A stretch of 64,000 bases of DNA, taken from positions 1,674,001 through 1,738,000 of the forward strand of contig NZ_CP013232.1 in NCBI RefSeq assembly GCF_001584145.1, in the 5' to 3' direction. Both the position numbers and the translations under genes were made by a program. This document shows, in pieces, positions 9,686 through 21,211 of this stretch (position 1 is the stretch's first letter; each line of letters begins with the position of its first letter). Origin of the DNA: Collimonas fungivorans (GTDB lineage Bacteria > Pseudomonadota > Gammaproteobacteria > Burkholderiales > Burkholderiaceae_D). Below the pieces are notes generated by a model. The model did no database searches, had not been told where the DNA came from, and was given only the letters and a program-made list of their open reading frames with translations.

Positions 9686-9699
9686 TGACAATTCTGTCA
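9686..9699 (-). promoter_or_regulatory. CopR/CusR-like response-regulator box
   Basis: TGACAATTCTGTCA is an imperfect palindrome matching 11 of 12 defined positions of the CusR/CopR consensus TGACAANNTTGTCA (as read on the minus strand: TGACAGAATTGTCA). It lies about 130 bp upstream of the efflux operon and overlaps the stop codon of the MFS gene. The regulator encoded at 2908-3594 belongs to the family that uses such boxes, so autoregulated control of the operon is plausible. Confidence 0.5.
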
Positions 9700-11109
9700 G
9701 TTTCGCCCGTGCTTGATGCGCAATGCACTGATGATGGTGGCAAGCAAGGTTGCGCTTGCGGCAAGCCAGAGCGACAAATGCACTGCGCTGGCGTCTAGCT
9801 GCGCAGTACTGGCGCTGGCTTGGGCGATGCTGGTAGCGGCCAGCACCACGGCAACCAATGCTGCTCCCAACGACTGGCCGAAGGTGCGGGCAATCGCCAG
9901 TACGCCGGAGGCGGTGCCGCTGCGGGCGCGCGGTGCATTGCTCAGCATTTCGCGGTTGTTTGGGCTTTGGAAGAAGCCGAAGCCGAGTCCGCAGACGAAC
10001 GCACGCCACAGGATGTCCGGGATGGAGGCATGCTCGCCGAGGCAGGCCAGCAGCGCCAGGCCGGTGGTCAGCACCAGCAGGCCACAGGTTGATAGCAACG
10101 CCGCCGAGTAGCGGTCGGCCAGGCGGCCGGCGATCGGCGCGGTGATGGCAATCGCTACCGGCCAGGGTGTAAACAAGGCGGCCGACAGCAGCGGGCTGAA
10201 ACCGTATGCGCCTTGGAACAGGAATGGCAGTGCAATAAAGGCAATGCCCTGGCCGACGAAAGAGCAGAGCGAGGTGGCGACCGCCATCGAAAAGCGCTGT
10301 GATGCAAAAATATCAAGCGGCAGCAGCGGTGCGGAATAACGACGTTGTCTAATGATAAACAAAATCACCGATGCCAGGGCGATCCCGCCCAGCAGCAGCT
10401 CCTGGGTCCAGCTATCGTGGCGCGACAGCCCGTCGACCACCATGACGATGGTGCCCAGCGCCAGCGCCGAGAGCACGGCGCCGACCGCATCGAAGCGGCC
10501 GCCGCGGCCCGGATCGCGCGGCAGCACGCGGCGCGCCAGCAGCAGGGTGACGATGCCGATCGGCACATTGACGGCGAACAGCCACTGCCAGCTCAGCACC
10601 GACAGCATCAGGCCGCCGATGGCCGGGCCGGCGGCGGTGGAGGACGCCACCACCAGGGCATTGATGCCCAGCGCGGCGCCCAGCAGGCGGGTCGGGAAGA
10701 TATTGCGGTAGAGCGCCGGGCCGATGCTCATGGCGGCAGCGCCGCCGACGCCTTGCAAAAAACGCATGCCGTTCAGCATCGCCAGCGACGGCGACAGGGC
10801 GCAGCCCAGCGAAGCCAGGGTGAATACCAGGATGCCGCTCATATATACACGGCGAAAACCCAGCACTTCGCCCAGCGAGGCGAAAGTGACCATGGTCATG
10901 GCGCCGGCGAGTATATAAGCATTGGCGATCCAGACCGCGGCGGCCGGGTCGACCTGCAGGCTGCGCGCGATCATGGGCAGCGCGACATTAACAATGGAAC
11001 CGTCCAGCACAGTCATGCTGGTGCCGAGGATCATGACGATAATCGCTACCCGGCGCGCTGCGCCGGGCAGGCCGTCGTCTTCAGGCAGATCGCCGAACAG
11101 CTGGCTCAT
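9697..11109 (-). CDS. MFS transporter, DHA2 (EmrB/QacA-type) drug exporter
   Basis: 470 residues, predicted 14 membrane segments. Motif D1-like LDGSIVNVALPMIARSL in the first helix and WIANAYILAGAM in the second are typical of proton-coupled drug exporters of the DHA2 group. Motif A is seen around GEVLGFRRVYMSG, and the motif C region shows SSTAAGPAIGGLML. It is divergent from pyrG and transcribed towards the RND operon, 137 bp upstream of the channel gene. It could belong to the same transcription unit, but the predicted regulatory box at its stop suggests the RND operon has its own promoter. Substrate unknown. Confidence 0.88.
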   Translation of the reverse strand: MSQLFGDLPEDDGLPGAARRVAIIVMILGTSMTVLDGSIVNVALPMIARSLQVDPAAAVWIANAYILAGAMTMVTFASLGEVLGFRRVYMSGILVFTLASLGCALSPSLAMLNGMRFLQGVGGAAAMSIGPALYRNIFPTRLLGAALGINALVVASSTAAGPAIGGLMLSVLSWQWLFAVNVPIGIVTLLLARRVLPRDPGRGGRFDAVGAVLSALALGTIVMVVDGLSRHDSWTQELLLGGIALASVILFIIRQRRYSAPLLPLDIFASQRFSMAVATSLCSFVGQGIAFIALPFLFQGAYGFSPLLSAALFTPWPVAIAITAPIAGRLADRYSAALLSTCGLLVLTTGLALLACLGEHASIPDILWRAFVCGLGFGFFQSPNNREMLSNAPRARSGTASGVLAIARTFGQSLGAALVAVVLAATSIAQASASTAQLDASAVHLSLWLAASATLLATIISALRIKHGRN

Positions 11110-11340
11110 GCAGCAAGGCGCGGCTTTGGCGCAACACTTGATTGAAATAATGGCGAGGTAGGCACAGGCGACAATAGAATGAGGAAAGTATTGATAGGGC
11201 GGGGCGGAAGCCGCGAATTATCACATGAAGCGCGATTTCACGCATGGGCCTGGGTTGCCGGCCAGCCGGGGCGATCACGGGTGTGCCAACAAATAGCCGC
11301 ATTTTTCAGGCCGCCGGCGGCTGCCGCGGCGCCTGTTTGA

Positions 11341-13041
<1,701 letters not shown>

Positions 13042-13050
13042 GGAAAGAAC

Positions 13051-13905
13051 ATGAAACTTTGTGGCTTTGACATCGGCCTGGATCAGCCGTTTTTCCTGAT
13101 CGCCGGTCCGTGCGTGATCGAGTCGCGCCAGATGGCGCTCGACACTGCCGGGAAACTGAAAGAGATCACCAGCGAGCTGGGCATCAACTTCATCTACAAA
13201 TCGTCTTTCGACAAGGCGAATCGTTCTTCCGGCTCTTCTTTCCGCGGCCTCGGCATGGAAAAAGGGCTGGAGATCCTGGCTGAAGTCAAAGCGCAAATCG
13301 GCGTGCCGGTGTTGACCGATATCCATGAAATTTATGAAATCAAGCCGGTGGCAGCAGTAGTCGATGTCTTGCAGACGCCGGCTTTCCTGTGCCGCCAGAC
13401 CGATTTCATCAACGCTTGCGCCCAATCGGGCAAGCCGGTGAATATCAAGAAGGGCCAGTTCCTGGCGCCGCACGACATGATCAACGTCATCGCCAAGGCC
13501 CGTGCCGCGGCGCGCGAAGCCGGCCTGGACGAAGATAATTTCATGGCCTGCGAACGCGGCGCCTCGTTCGGTTACAACAACCTGGTGTCCGACATGCGCT
13601 CGCTGGCGATCATGCGCGAAACCGGTTGTCCGGTGGTGTTCGACGCTACCCATTCGGTGCAGTTGCCGGGCGGCCAGGGCAGCACTTCCGGCGGCCAGCG
13701 CGAATTCGTGCCGGTGCTGGCGCGCGCTGCGATTGCCGTGGGTGTCTCGGGCGTGTTCATGGAAACCCATCCGAACCCTGCCGAAGCCAAATCGGACGGA
13801 CCGAATGCGGTGCCGCTGAACCGTATCAAAGAATTGTTGTCGACCATGATAGACCTGGACCGGGTCGTCAAGAAGAATGGCTTTATCGAAAGCAATTTCG
13901 GTTGA
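13051..13905 (+). CDS. kdsA: 3-deoxy-8-phosphooctulonate synthase (KDO-8-P synthase)
   Basis: 284 residues, full length. It condenses arabinose 5-phosphate with phosphoenolpyruvate to KDO-8-phosphate for lipopolysaccharide inner core. Conserved segments include [25 protein letters not shown] and the metal/substrate region [12 protein letters not shown]. An AAGGAAAG ribosome site lies 5 bp before the ATG. It follows pyrG closely and precedes eno, which supplies phosphoenolpyruvate. Confidence 0.98.
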   Translation: MKLCGFDIGLDQPFFLIAGPCVIESRQMALDTAGKLKEITSELGINFIYKSSFDKANRSSGSSFRGLGMEKGLEILAEVKAQIGVPVLTDIHEIYEIKPVAAVVDVLQTPAFLCRQTDFINACAQSGKPVNIKKGQFLAPHDMINVIAKARAAAREAGLDEDNFMACERGASFGYNNLVSDMRSLAIMRETGCPVVFDATHSVQLPGGQGSTSGGQREFVPVLARAAIAVGVSGVFMETHPNPAEAKSDGPNAVPLNRIKELLSTMIDLDRVVKKNGFIESNFG

Positions 13906-13986
13906 TTGCTTGAGGGATGGAATATATCGCTGCCGCTATACAAGCAAGTGGCTGCGCGTGAAGTCTGTTCCTGCAAATGGTTTTAA

Positions 13987-15303
<1,317 letters not shown>

Positions 15304-15314
15304 TTGCGCAAGGA

Positions 15315-15384
15315 GTAGGGTGGGCACTTGTGGGCACGCGGATGCAGCCACTGCCGCGTGGGCAAAAAAACTTGCCCACCCTAC
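15315..15384. repeat. REP-like palindromic element after eno
   Basis: GTAGGGTGGGCA (15315-15326) and TGCCCACCCTAC (15373-15384) are exact reverse complements, enclosing internal copies of GTGGGCA. The GTAGGGTGGGCA core is a familiar dispersed repeat of many proteobacterial genomes (from memory). It may form the eno transcript end. Only one copy is seen in this window. Confidence 0.7.
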
Positions 15385-15422
15385 GTTTGATTTGATAAGA
15401 CAGTAGAGTCAATCTTGACACG

Positions 15423-15797
15423 ATGCGTTTAATTGCCATTTTCCTGACCGTCCTACTGCTGCTTGTCCAGTACCCACTGTGGCTAGGCAAGGGCGGCTGG
15501 CTGCGCGTCTGGGACATGGACCAGCAGGTGCATGCGGCGCATGACAAGATCGACGAGCTGAAGGCTCGCAACGCCAAGCTGGATTCGGAAGTACACGATT
15601 TGAAAGAAGGCACCGGTGCGGTCGAAGAGCGGGCGCGCACTGAGCTGGGCATGATCAAGCAGGACGAGATTTTTATCCAGGTGCTCGATCCGAACGGCAA
15701 TCCGGCCGATGCGCCGGCGCCGCCCAATGCGGCGTTGACAGCGGTGGAAAAGACCGTGGCGGTCGCCGTGCCGACAGAAAAGAAACCAGAGCGCTAA
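15423..15797 (+). CDS. ftsB: Cell division protein FtsB
   Basis: 124 residues: short cytoplasmic N-terminus, one membrane helix (about residues 4-20), then a periplasmic coiled coil (about 28-70) with [20 protein letters not shown], and the conserved segment [17 protein letters not shown]. FtsB forms the FtsQLB complex that activates septal peptidoglycan synthesis. The C-terminal 30 residues are an Ala/Pro-rich extension. Location after eno is the standard arrangement in proteobacteria. Confidence 0.95.
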   Translation: MRLIAIFLTVLLLLVQYPLWLGKGGWLRVWDMDQQVHAAHDKIDELKARNAKLDSEVHDLKEGTGAVEERARTELGMIKQDEIFIQVLDPNGNPADAPAPPNAALTAVEKTVAVAVPTEKKPER

Positions 15798-15850
15798 CGT
15801 TCGTTAACCAGCAGGGCGCCCATGCTGTTCGCAGCGCCCATACTCCAATC

Positions 15851-16813
15851 TTAATGTTTGCTGCTGCCGGTAGGGAGCAGCGCTTCAACCGGCGCCGCGC
15901 TGGCGAACAAGTGCGCGCAATCGACTTTGTCGAATTCATAATGCTGGCCGCAGAAATCGCAATCCACCGCCAGCTTGCCGAGGTCCGCAAGCGCTTCCTC
16001 GATCTCAGGCTGGCCCAGCATCTTCAGCATGTTGCCGACTTTTTCGCGTGAACAATTGCACTGGAAGCGGGGCTGCTGCGGTTCGAAAACACGGATGGTT
16101 TCTTCCCAGAACAGGCGGCGCAACAAAGTCTGGATGTCTGTGGACAGCATTTCTTCCGGACGCAGGGTGCCGCCCAGCGCCAGGAAACGGTTCCATGTTT
16201 CCAGCTCATCGTTGACAGGCACATCGATGCCGCCGTGGTTCGGCAGTTTCTGCAGCAGCAAGCCGCGCGCAACCTTGTCGTCGGCGGCCAGCCACAGCTT
16301 GGTGTCCAGCTGTTCCGAGCGCAGCATGTAGTTTTCAATGACGGTAGCGACATTCTCCCCATCCAGCGGCACGATGCCTTGGTAAGCCTGCTGGCCGGGC
16401 ATCTTGTCCAGCGGGTCGAGCGTAATCGCAAAGCGCCCTTGGCCGTTCAGGTTGACCAGTTGCGACATGGTGGCGTCGGCGTCGATCACTGCATCCGGCG
16501 CCAGTTTGGCGGTGGCGCGCATCTGCAGCTGCGAATCGCACTCGGCCACCAGCAGCCGGATAGGACCGTCGCCGTGGATCTGCATGACAATGACGCCATT
16601 GAATTTCAGGTTAGCCGACAGCAGGGCCGCGGCCGCCATCATTTCGCCCAGCAAGGTTTTGACCGGCGCCGGATAGTTGCGGTGCACCAGCACTTGCTGC
16701 CAGGTGGAAGAGAGCTCCACCAGCTCGCCGCGCACGGCGGCGTTCTCCACCATGAATTTTTGCAGTGAATCGCCGTGTGCGTCGCCGCCATTCGTCATCT
16801 TTGTTACGTCCAT
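15851..16813 (-). CDS. hslO: Redox-regulated chaperone Hsp33
   Basis: 320 residues. Hsp33 is a cytoplasmic holdase activated by oxidation. The four zinc-binding cysteines are present near the C-terminus as CNC (in FQCNCSREKV) and CDFC (in AVDCDFCGQHYEFD), the CxC/CxxC switch. The N-terminal substrate-binding domain carries LLGEMMAAAALLSANLKF. Convergent with ftsB. The GGAAAAAAT sequence upstream supports the ATG at 16813. Confidence 0.96.
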   Translation of the reverse strand: MDVTKMTNGGDAHGDSLQKFMVENAAVRGELVELSSTWQQVLVHRNYPAPVKTLLGEMMAAAALLSANLKFNGVIVMQIHGDGPIRLLVAECDSQLQMRATAKLAPDAVIDADATMSQLVNLNGQGRFAITLDPLDKMPGQQAYQGIVPLDGENVATVIENYMLRSEQLDTKLWLAADDKVARGLLLQKLPNHGGIDVPVNDELETWNRFLALGGTLRPEEMLSTDIQTLLRRLFWEETIRVFEPQQPRFQCNCSREKVGNMLKMLGQPEIEEALADLGKLAVDCDFCGQHYEFDKVDCAHLFASAAPVEALLPTGSSKH

Positions 16814-16871
16814 ATTTTTTCCGCCGGTGTATTACTTCTAATTTATTACTTCAATACTGCTCTGCTGCCTG

Positions 16872-17396
16872 TCACCCGATTAGCTTCAGGCTGTCCTTGT
16901 ATTCCTGCCCGCGTTGTATGTAATGCGCGGAGTTGCCGGCCAGCGCTGCTACATCCTGCTCGCTCAGGGTGCGCACGGCCTTGGCCGGGCTGCCGATGAT
17001 CAGCGAGTTGTCCGGGAATTCCTTGCCTTCGGTGACCAGCGCACCGGCGCCGACCAGGCAGTTCTTGCCGATCTTGGCGCCGTTCAGGATCACCGCCTGG
17101 ATGCCGATCAAGGCGCCGTCGCCAATCGTGCATCCGTGCAACATCGCCTGGTGGCCGACGGTCACGTTCTTGCCCAGCGTCAGGGGAAAACCCATGTCGG
17201 TATGCAAGGTGCAGCTTTCCTGTACATTGCTGCCCTGGCCGACCGTGATCAGTTCATTGTCGCCGCGGATAGTCACCCCGAACCAGACGCTGGCGTCGGC
17301 TTCGATCCTGACCTTGCCGATCAGGTTGGCGGACGGCGCGATGTATGCTGACGGGGCGATGTCGGGGGCATGCTCGCCCAATTGGTAGATGGCCAT
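16872..17396 (-). CDS. Gamma-carbonic-anhydrase-like hexapeptide-repeat protein
   Basis: 174 residues from the ATG at 17396 ([20 protein letters not shown]); a longer frame to 17441 adds unconserved residues. Left-handed beta-helix repeats run through most of the protein, with metal-binding His residues in [25 protein letters not shown]. It resembles E. coli YrdA/PaaY-type gamma-class proteins, whose enzymatic role is often uncertain. Divergent from the DUF455 gene, 119 bp apart. Confidence 0.9.
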   Translation of the reverse strand: MAIYQLGEHAPDIAPSAYIAPSANLIGKVRIEADASVWFGVTIRGDNELITVGQGSNVQESCTLHTDMGFPLTLGKNVTVGHQAMLHGCTIGDGALIGIQAVILNGAKIGKNCLVGAGALVTEGKEFPDNSLIIGSPAKAVRTLSEQDVAALAGNSAHYIQRGQEYKDSLKLIG

Positions 17397-17515
17397 AAAT
17401 TTGTGTAAAATCCGCTCCGTAAAATGCTGGTTGCCGGGCATGGCCCTGATTCAGTCCCTGTAGATAGGTCCATATTGCGATTTTTCAACCGTAGCGCCAT
17501 TTTACCGCTCTCAAC

Positions 17516-18349
17516 ATGAACCATTCACCCTTTCCAGCTCAGGCGGACTTGCGCCGCGCCGCCTTGCACTGCTTGTGCGAGGCCGAGGTCGCTGCCAAGG
17601 TGGCTGTTGTCGGGGCGATGGCGACGGCCTGGGAATGCGGCGCCATGGCGCTGGATAGCCAGTGCGAACTGCATGCAGCCTCGAGCATACCGGGGCGTCC
17701 GCCGCAGCCCTTGCTGGTCCCGCCGCGCGAGGTCAGGCATCGCTCCATGGCTACCGTGGAAGGGCGGGCCGCCATGATCCACGCCCTGGCGCATATCGAA
17801 TTCAACGCCATCAACCTGGCGCTGGATGCGATCTGGCGCTTTGCCGGCATGCCGCGGGACTATTATGCCGACTGGTTGCGCGTTGCAAAGGAAGAAGCTT
17901 ATCACTTTAGCCTGCTGGCAACGCACTTGCAAAGCCTGGGGTTTGCCTACGGCGATTTCTCGGCGCATAACAGCTTGTGGGAACTGACTGAAAAAACCAG
18001 CCACGACATCCTGGCCAGGATGGCGCTGGTGCCGCGCCTGATGGAAGCGCGCGGCCTGGATGCATCGCCGCGCACCCGCGCCAAGCTGGCACAGGCCGGC
18101 GACGAAGAAGCGGCGGCGATCATAGACATCATCTTGCGCGACGAGATCGGCCACGTGGCGATCGGCAACCGCTGGTATGGCTGGCTGTGCCAGGCGCGCG
18201 GACTGGAGCCGCTGCCGACATTCGCCGCCTTGGTGGTACAGCACCAGGCGCCGCTGTTGCGCGGACCGTTCAATATGGAAGCGAGGAGGGCGGCCGGTTT
18301 TTCCGAGCCGGAATTGCAGGCCTTGCTACAGCAAATGGGGCAGGCTTAA
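17516..18349 (+). CDS. DUF455 ferritin-like protein
   Basis: 277 residues, mostly alpha-helical. Carboxylate and histidine residues sit in ferritin-like positions: HIEFNAINLALDA, KEEAYHFSLL and RDEIGHVAIGNRWY form EXXH-type pairs able to bind a di-metal centre. This matches the DUF455/COG2833 family, of unknown function, often described as ferritin-like. Transcribed away from the gamma-CA gene and convergent with the RDD gene, 7 bp apart. No activity is assigned. Confidence 0.85.
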   Translation: MNHSPFPAQADLRRAALHCLCEAEVAAKVAVVGAMATAWECGAMALDSQCELHAASSIPGRPPQPLLVPPREVRHRSMATVEGRAAMIHALAHIEFNAINLALDAIWRFAGMPRDYYADWLRVAKEEAYHFSLLATHLQSLGFAYGDFSAHNSLWELTEKTSHDILARMALVPRLMEARGLDASPRTRAKLAQAGDEEAAAIIDIILRDEIGHVAIGNRWYGWLCQARGLEPLPTFAALVVQHQAPLLRGPFNMEARRAAGFSEPELQALLQQMGQA

Positions 18350-18356
18350 GCGCGCC

Positions 18357-18905
18357 TTAGTGATACCACTTGTGCTTGCCGGGGCGTTTGGCGATTTCCG
18401 CCATGTCGACCAGCCTGGTGCCGGCGATGCGGTCATGCAGGAACTGGCGCTGGGGATCAAGATAAACTGTCATCGCCCACAGCAGGAAATTCGCGGCCGG
18501 GATCCAGACCAGCATCCAGGTATGTGCGCCCAGCGCCCACGCCAGCGCCAGCCCGGGCAGGAACCAGCACCAGCTGAGCAGGAAGCGGATGGCGGCGCGG
18601 CCAGCCTTGACGGCACTGCCGTCGCGGTTGACCAGCTGGATGCGCCAGGTTTTCATGGCCAGCGTTTGTCCGCCGTGGCTCCAGCACCAGACAAAATACA
18701 AAGTCAGCACGATGAACAGCCAGGCTTGCTGGGCATGCCGCAGGTAAAGCGCGTGGCGCTGCTGCAGCAAGGTCGAGAAAATCCAGCCCGAAATGAACAG
18801 GATGCCGAACAGCAGCATCGATTCATACATGATGCTGCCGAAGCGGCGTTTCAGCGATGGCGTCTGCTGCTGGCTGGAGAGCTGGAGTGTTGCGGAAGGA
18901 TCCAA
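18357..18905 (-). CDS. RDD-family membrane protein
   Basis: 182 residues with about four membrane helices. RDD hallmarks are the Arg before the first helix (LKRRFGSIMYESMLL), GQTLAMKTWRIQLV and the terminal HDRIAGTRLV. Function is generally unknown. It is the last gene of the sigma factor operon, 5 bp after the DUF3106 gene, which suggests an envelope role linked to that sigma factor. Confidence 0.85.
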   Translation of the reverse strand: MDPSATLQLSSQQQTPSLKRRFGSIMYESMLLFGILFISGWIFSTLLQQRHALYLRHAQQAWLFIVLTLYFVWCWSHGGQTLAMKTWRIQLVNRDGSAVKAGRAAIRFLLSWCWFLPGLALAWALGAHTWMLVWIPAANFLLWAMTVYLDPQRQFLHDRIAGTRLVDMAEIAKRPGKHKWYH

Positions 18906-18910
18906 AATGC

Positions 18911-19612
18911 TTATTTCGCGGTGGGCGTCAGCGCCGCGGCTGGCGACGTCGGAGCCGCCACCACAGCCTGTTCCTGGCCATTCGGCGGCGTCAGGCTGAC
19001 TGGCGCCGCAGGCTTAGGCTTGTTGAGTTTGGCCGGAGGCATCGTGGTCACCCGTTTGTGGCTGGGCGTGGCTTGTTCCGCCAGCTCTTTTTTTTGCTGC
19101 TCCGACAATTGCTGGTACTGCTGCCAGCGCAAGGCGCGTTGCTCGGTATCGAGCTTGTTGGCGCGCGCATAATTTTCGCGCGCGATACGGCGTTGTTCCG
19201 GAGTCAATGTTACCCAGCCGCGCATCCTGGCCTGCAGTCTTTCCTGCTCGGCCGGCGTCATGCTGGCGTAGCGGTTGCTGATTTCCAGCCATTTCTTGCG
19301 GGTAGCCGGCTTCAGCTTGTTCCAGTCGCCGGCCAGCGGCTCCAGTACGTGCTGCTGGACAGCGCTCAATTCATTCCAGTTAGGCGCGGTGATGCCTACC
19401 ACCTTGGTCATTTTGGGCGGATTGAGCGGGGCCGGCTTGATACTTGCGACAGCCGGCTGTATCGCTGCTGCGGGCTGCGCCGCGGCCTGGGTCGATGCGA
19501 GCGGCCCCAGCACCGCCAGCGCAGCACCGGCGCTCACCAGCAGCGCGCAAGCGGCGCCGATCAGGCGTTTGCGGCGGCTGCCCAGCAGCCCGGAGGAAGG
19601 TGTAGGCGTCAT
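18911..19612 (-). CDS. DUF3106 envelope protein
   Basis: 233 residues. A basic N-terminus and one hydrophobic helix (about residues 17-38) serve as signal or anchor. The DUF3106 domain (about 75-175) has repeated W/P patterns such as LSAVQQHVLEPLAGDWNKL and MTPAEQERLQARMRGW. A Pro/Ala-rich tail follows. Probably periplasmic. Its start overlaps the stop of the preceding gene by 4 nt. Role unknown; the repeats are somewhat reminiscent of Spy/CpxP-type helical proteins, which is only an impression. Confidence 0.8.
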   Translation of the reverse strand: MTPTPSSGLLGSRRKRLIGAACALLVSAGAALAVLGPLASTQAAAQPAAAIQPAVASIKPAPLNPPKMTKVVGITAPNWNELSAVQQHVLEPLAGDWNKLKPATRKKWLEISNRYASMTPAEQERLQARMRGWVTLTPEQRRIARENYARANKLDTEQRALRWQQYQQLSEQQKKELAEQATPSHKRVTTMPPAKLNKPKPAAPVSLTPPNGQEQAVVAAPTSPAAALTPTAK

Positions 19613-20022
19613 TGGTCTTGCTGTTGCTGCTGGGCGAGATAAGCGCTGAAGCCGTTATCCAGGTAAGCCGACGGCGGCAATTCGTCCGACAGCACGGCGG
19701 CGTCGATGTCGGCGGTATCGTTGATCCGGTGTTGTTGTTCGTATTGATACAAACCCGACAGCAGCAGCATGCCGACCAATATTGGCGCGGCGACGCCAAG
19801 CCGCGTCAGCCAGGACAGGCGGTCGCCGAAAAAGCTGCCGGCGTCGCCCGCCAGCACGCCTTGGCGCGCCAGCACGCGGGTCGGAGCATCTTTTTTCTTG
19901 CGCGCCATGGCCGCCTTGCGGGCAGCCGCCAGGCGGTCGGCGGTAGGGGCCGGCAAATGGTCCAGGTTTTCATTCAGTGCATGCCGCACCTTGAAAGCGA
20001 AATTGATTTGTTTGTGGTTCAT
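19609..20022 (-). CDS. DUF3619 membrane protein, possible anti-sigma factor
   Basis: 137 residues from the ATG at 20022 (AAGGAATC ribosome site). The cytoplasmic N-terminal half (MNHKQINFAFKVRHALNENL) is basic, one membrane helix lies at about residues 75-92, and the periplasmic tail is Gln-rich at the end. The start overlaps the sigma factor stop by 4 nt (ATGA). A single-span protein coupled to a sigma gene is the usual place of an anti-sigma factor, but no anti-sigma motif such as a zinc HxxxCxxC is visible, so the role is inferred from context only. Confidence 0.75.
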   Translation of the reverse strand: MNHKQINFAFKVRHALNENLDHLPAPTADRLAAARKAAMARKKKDAPTRVLARQGVLAGDAGSFFGDRLSWLTRLGVAAPILVGMLLLSGLYQYEQQHRINDTADIDAAVLSDELPPSAYLDNGFSAYLAQQQQQDQ

Positions 20023-20588
20023 AAACTGATTCCTTTGGCCTTGAGCGAAAGCGCCAGAGTGTGCGTTGCGCGAGAGCAGTGCGTCTTTACGCTGCCTTCC
20101 GAGCATCCCATTGCGGCCGCGGTCTCGGCAACATCCATGTCCTCCCAATAACGCATCAGGAAGGCTTCCCGTTGACGTGCGGGCAGCTTCTGCACTTCTT
20201 CATCGATGATGTTGAGAATTTGCTCACGTTCCAGCTTGTTGGCGCTGGATTCGGTCGCTTGCGAATCTTCATCCGATTCGAAGGTCTCCAAGACGTCGTA
20301 ATCTTCGTCGTTGGCGTTGTTGCGCCCCATGCTGGAAAACAGGCTGACCCAGGTGTTGCGCACTTTTTCCCTGCGGAAATAGTCGTGGATCGTATTCTGC
20401 AAGATGCGCTGGAACAGCATCGGCAACTCGGCCGCGGGTTTGTCGCCGTATTTTTCCGCCAGCTTGATCATCGCATCCTGGACGATGTCGAGCGCGGATT
20501 CATCCTTGCGGACGGCGTACACCGCCTGCTTGAAAGCCCGGCGTTCTACGTTTTCAAGGAAATCGGAAAGTTCTTTATCGGTGGCCAT
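20019..20588 (-). CDS. RNA polymerase sigma factor, sigma70/ECF-like
   Basis: 189 residues. Region 2 is at about residues 20-85 (ESALDIVQDAMIKLAEKYG, then LFQRILQNTIHDYFRREKV). An acidic linker follows (NDEDYDVLETFESDEDS), then region 4 at about 125-175 with LPARQREAFLMRYWEDMDVA and the helix-turn-helix AAAMGCSEGSVKTHCSRA. It heads an operon with DUF3619, DUF3106 and RDD genes, all overlapping or within 5 bp. This four-gene set is, as far as I recall, conserved in beta-proteobacteria but not functionally described. The acidic insert between regions 2 and 4 is longer than in minimal ECF factors. Confidence 0.88.
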   Translation of the reverse strand: MATDKELSDFLENVERRAFKQAVYAVRKDESALDIVQDAMIKLAEKYGDKPAAELPMLFQRILQNTIHDYFRREKVRNTWVSLFSSMGRNNANDEDYDVLETFESDEDSQATESSANKLEREQILNIIDEEVQKLPARQREAFLMRYWEDMDVAETAAAMGCSEGSVKTHCSRATHTLALSLKAKGISL

Positions 20589-21211
20589 GCATCGCGGCGA
20601 ATTGGGTCATACACTACTGCTGATTCAAGATTCTCAAGATTCTGTTATGCGGCCGGAACACGGTCAGGTCCGGGAAGCCCCGATGCTGACTGGTTTGCGC
20701 TAGCCGCCCTTGGCCTGTGCCCGGAAATCGCAGTTCGCCTTGCCTTCATAAACGATGGCTTACGATTAATTTTCAGACTGGCCGAATCCTAGCAAAAAAG
20801 GCGAGGGTTGTGGGCAAATCTACTGCAAAAGACACGATTTAACCCGGATTTGATGTAATTTGGCTTGACCAGAATGAAACTACGCATTATGGTAGCTATC
20901 CACTTCAGAACCCTGGGGTGCAAGCCTTTTCGCTGACGACTCAAGATGTTGTTCAACGGACAGGCATGCTTCACATTTGTAAGCTGTTTGCTCCAACCCG
21001 TGCCACAAGCGCGAGAAACAGGCAACGGCGTAATCAGAATTTTCGGCCGAACGAGTAGCGTTTAGCGCCATTTTGAATCGTATCTACGGCTACGCAACGG
21101 AATGACGTGATCGCACAAAAAAGGGACGCCGTGGCACTGGTACGCTGCGCCATTTCGTCAGGAAAGAGCATCCGATCAATTTCCAATGGACCTTGAAAGG
21201 ATCTAGTCATC
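20589..21211. other. Intergenic region: promoters for the sigma operon and the ilv leader
   Basis: 623 bp without a convincing gene. It holds the divergent promoters of the sigma factor operon and of ilvBHC. The ilv promoter at 20865-20893 implies an untranslated leader of about 310 nt. Short frames in the leader encode no run of Ile, Leu or Val codons, so a classic attenuation peptide is not seen. Local stem possibilities exist but I recognise no known riboswitch. Confidence 0.6.
20865..20893 (+). promoter_or_regulatory. Strong predicted sigma70 promoter of ilvBHC
   Basis: TTGACC (20865-20870) and TATGGT (20888-20893) are separated by exactly 17 bp. This gives 5/6 matches to the -35 consensus and 4/6 to the -10 consensus with optimal spacing. 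Confidence 0.65.

Noticed and set aside
20900..21060. Possible ilv leader peptide
   Set aside because: The available short frames contain no clustered Ile, Val or Leu codons and no terminator/antiterminator pair was evident.
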